Below, piece after piece: positions 37,601 through 38,898 of a DNA stretch of 38,898 bases. The notes beneath the pieces were generated by a model. That model was not told the origin of the DNA, did not search any database, and saw only the letters and a program-made list of their open reading frames with translations. The DNA lies in NCBI GenBank assembly GCA_903828975.1, contig CAIKOD010000087.1:1-38898 (forward strand), given 5' to 3'. Within the stretch, counting starts at the first letter, position 1; every line of letters begins with the position of its first letter. A program made the translations under genes and the position numbers. This DNA is from an uncultured Methanomicrobiales archaeon (GTDB lineage Archaea; Halobacteriota; Methanomicrobia; Methanomicrobiales; Methanospirillaceae).

Positions 37601-38559
37601 ACGGCCTTTTCTTCAGCTATGATCCTGTCAGTGATATCACGGCCGACCGACTGGTACTCAGTGACATGACCCTGATCGTCGAAAATAGCCCGATCACTCC
37701 ATTGCTGCCAGCGGATGGTACCATCTGTCATGATAATGCGGTGATTGATACTCTGAACGGGGTGCTCAGGGGTCAATGAAGCAAAGTGGGCCCTGACTAG
37801 GGGACGGTCTTTTTCGGGTACATCCGGAATGAACACGTTATTCAGGAGATCCTCCCTTTTTTTCCCAAAGTAACGCAGATATGCTTCATTTACGAAAATG
37901 TGTTTACCACCAGGGAGAAAACGGGAGATGAACTCGGTCTGGTCTTCGACGATATTCCTGTACCGGGCCTCACTGACCTTGAGCTGGCGCTCGTATTCCT
38001 TTGTATCAGTCACGTTTTCGAGGATAATGGTGACACCCCGGGCCCCCTCTTCAAAAACGGTAGGGACCAGTTTCACCCTGTAATACAGTTCCGCAGCGGC
38101 ACTTTCACCCGTTACAGGACGTTTATACCGGATATTTAGCGAAACCTCAGTTTTTTCAGGGGATTCCTTAACTGCATCAGCAAGGGGCAGCTCCCTGACA
38201 AACGGGATCGGGATATCCGGGAGTGGTGTGCCGATAATGGCTTCCCGGGTCATGGTAAAGGCTTGAAGAAAATTTTCATTGACCTGCATGATCCGGAGGT
38301 CTGAGTCTGTGATGATTACCAGGTCTGATGACAAGGAGAGCATTGCAGAAAGAGGCACCCTTTGCGAGAGGAAATAAATTTTTGCTGTCCCGTAACTCCG
38401 CATTTCGACCTGGCCGGAGACAAGGAGGAGGTCAAGGTACTTCGCGACAGAGTTCCGGTTCATCTTCAGGTTGTGGGAGATATCCGAGATGCTCAGGCCT
38501 TTCGGCTTGAACTTAAGGTGGTTCTTGATTCTCGCTATCTTCTCCTGCTCAAGGATCAT
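34675..38559 (-). CDS. Multi-PAS sensory regulator with N-terminal HTH and no recognisable kinase domain
   Basis: 1294 aa; N-terminal HTH-like KIARIKNHLKFKPKGLSISDISHNLKMNRNSVAKYLDLLLVSGQVEMR; about eight PAS-like repeats plus a GAF-like region; C-terminus ends shortly after the last PAS. Confidence 0.8.
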   Translation of the reverse strand: MILEQEKIARIKNHLKFKPKGLSISDISHNLKMNRNSVAKYLDLLLVSGQVEMRSYGTAKIYFLSQRVPLSAMLSLSSDLVIITDSDLRIMQVNENFLQAFTMTREAIIGTPLPDIPIPFVRELPLADAVKESPEKTEVSLNIRYKRPVTGESAAAELYYRVKLVPTVFEEGARGVTIILENVTDTKEYERQLKVSEARYRNIVEDQTEFISRFLPGGKHIFVNEAYLRYFGKKREDLLNNVFIPDVPEKDRPLVRAHFASLTPEHPVQSINHRIIMTDGTIRWQQWSDRAIFDDQGHVTEYQSVGRDITDRIIAEEKAVEYIRGLEMLSRRTTELVDIAGKDDIFNRIGEGALELVPDSVVVVHSYDEITGQFLVRVVLDEQAREQIIALVGRDPVGMTYPMSDRPMSNLLSRKLVKIDASLYEAINRSYPPEVCSVLEEKLKISGIYVIGLARKEKLLGRVALLMKGGVTPHNVDIFETYIRESSIVLQKQLAEETLRENEDQFRKIVDYSPFPISIVESSGVITYLNDRFTEVFGYTKEELPTIREWQVRAYPDENLRNEMEATRMRWLYTSAAGEVTQIRTVIKSKEGSLREIEIRAVSISGARQFITYEDITDRMDVEKIRAIHKSIVESSEEAIIGKSPDGSIISWNNGAEKMYGYTSGEITGKPVSLLIPAENQEYFFRVLEQIRQGEHINSHEDVWRKKDGTLINIALTLSPIRNDEGHIIGVSSISRDITRQKQDERDLLIKGYAIESSVNGIVIAGMDGNVTFANRSFMRMFGYTSPEEVIGQPMELFAHEDPLELKIVEEVKKALRKKGGWIGEIHPRRRDGSRLDAQLSASLVRDASGNPICMMAMFADISPRIRAEHELFLKESAVSAATNAIVILDLAGNVIYANRAFVDILGYRSLDEVIYHPIDHFTHGDASILAELQNVRVESFKKNGWKGEVRLKDREGKVTITELTVRCITDASGKPLYIILSFVNITELKELRSKLNATGRELSDIIEFLPDPTFVIDQSHHVIAWNRAIEGFTGVKREIIIGTDRYAEVLRQENREIPLLIDLLDLPVDEVRNHYPGVTILGTNLIHESGLLAKKGSQESGSLEKASPLLDKDGIRNGAIMTIRDISALKMFEESLHKAHGVSGDIARSQMEGMRVLHDNLVKETERLQNINNEQAVLFNAMNASTDLVIVLDSTCKIYRLNTAMAALIGNMGEIEVIDRHISSIIAPEYRKIVLDFITDTEKESNSLLRYSLITNEGRLTVEATVSEIRGPDGEKNGYVLVQRVHDRNKNAK

Positions 38560-38636
38560 TACATCGTGTTAGGGTGCCCGGAGCTATAAAGTGTTGTGAT
38601 ATCACCTGAAGCTGGATTGCTATTTACCATTATTTT

Positions 38637-38898
38637 GGCTTTGTTGAAACCCTGCGGGGTCATAAAAAAGAAGAGGGAAATACGAATACGGGAGGGAGTT
38701 TCACCCCCTCCCTGCCTCACCCCCATTAAGATATTCTTCGGGCAGGGTTTCCCGAAAGCACATTAAATTCAGGGTATTTTTAGATAGTCTCAATCCCAAC
38801 CGGGGTCGCCACAGCGGCGGGGCGGAGCCCCGGGAGCGTGGGTTAATTTCGGAACAACCCGAAATCGCTAGAAATTATCAGAGCATTTCTACAGAGCC
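38637..38898 (+). mobile_element. MITE-like element, copy 3 (262 bp within window)
   Basis: Left end GGCTTTGTTGAAA, right end TTTCTACAGAGCC at the last base of the window; internal GGGGTCGCC...GGCGGAGCCCCGGGAGCG shared with copy 1 and CCCATTAAGATATTC..GGGCAGGGTT shared with copy 2. Confidence 0.75.

Noticed and set aside
1-38898. CRISPR array, Cas genes or known anti-phage system
   Set aside because: No regularly spaced repeats or recognisable Cas/defence proteins seen.

Overview
The window looks like a methanogenic archaeal chromosome segment, probably Methanomicrobiales-like. That lineage call is inferred from gene content. Housekeeping content includes tbp, an Lhr-type helicase / COG1407-like phosphoesterase / RPA-associated OB-fold protein trio, and a long co-directional block: rfcS, mcm, mptD, a TatD-like hydrolase, DUF424, nmd3, taw2-like, coaBC, pantoate kinase, phosphopantothenate synthetase, a second RFC small-subunit paralogue and a SAM methyltransferase. 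Accessory content includes two PKD-repeat surface proteins (one of 2105 aa), an AIR-synthase-like protein, a HEAT-repeat protein and a multi-PAS regulator. The strongest unusual signals are: (1) a ribbon-helix-helix domain fused to an AMP-forming acyl-CoA synthetase, with a 10-bp inverted repeat straddling its start codon (possible autoregulation), next to a decayed paralogue lacking that domain; (2) three diverged copies of a ~246-264 bp MITE-like element with GGCTTTGTTGAAA-type terminal inverted repeats and 8-bp target duplications, two of which flank the multi-PAS gene; (3) a tandem 5'-half copy of a tRNA-Leu gene. All calls come from reading the sequence and the supplied ORFs; no searches were run.
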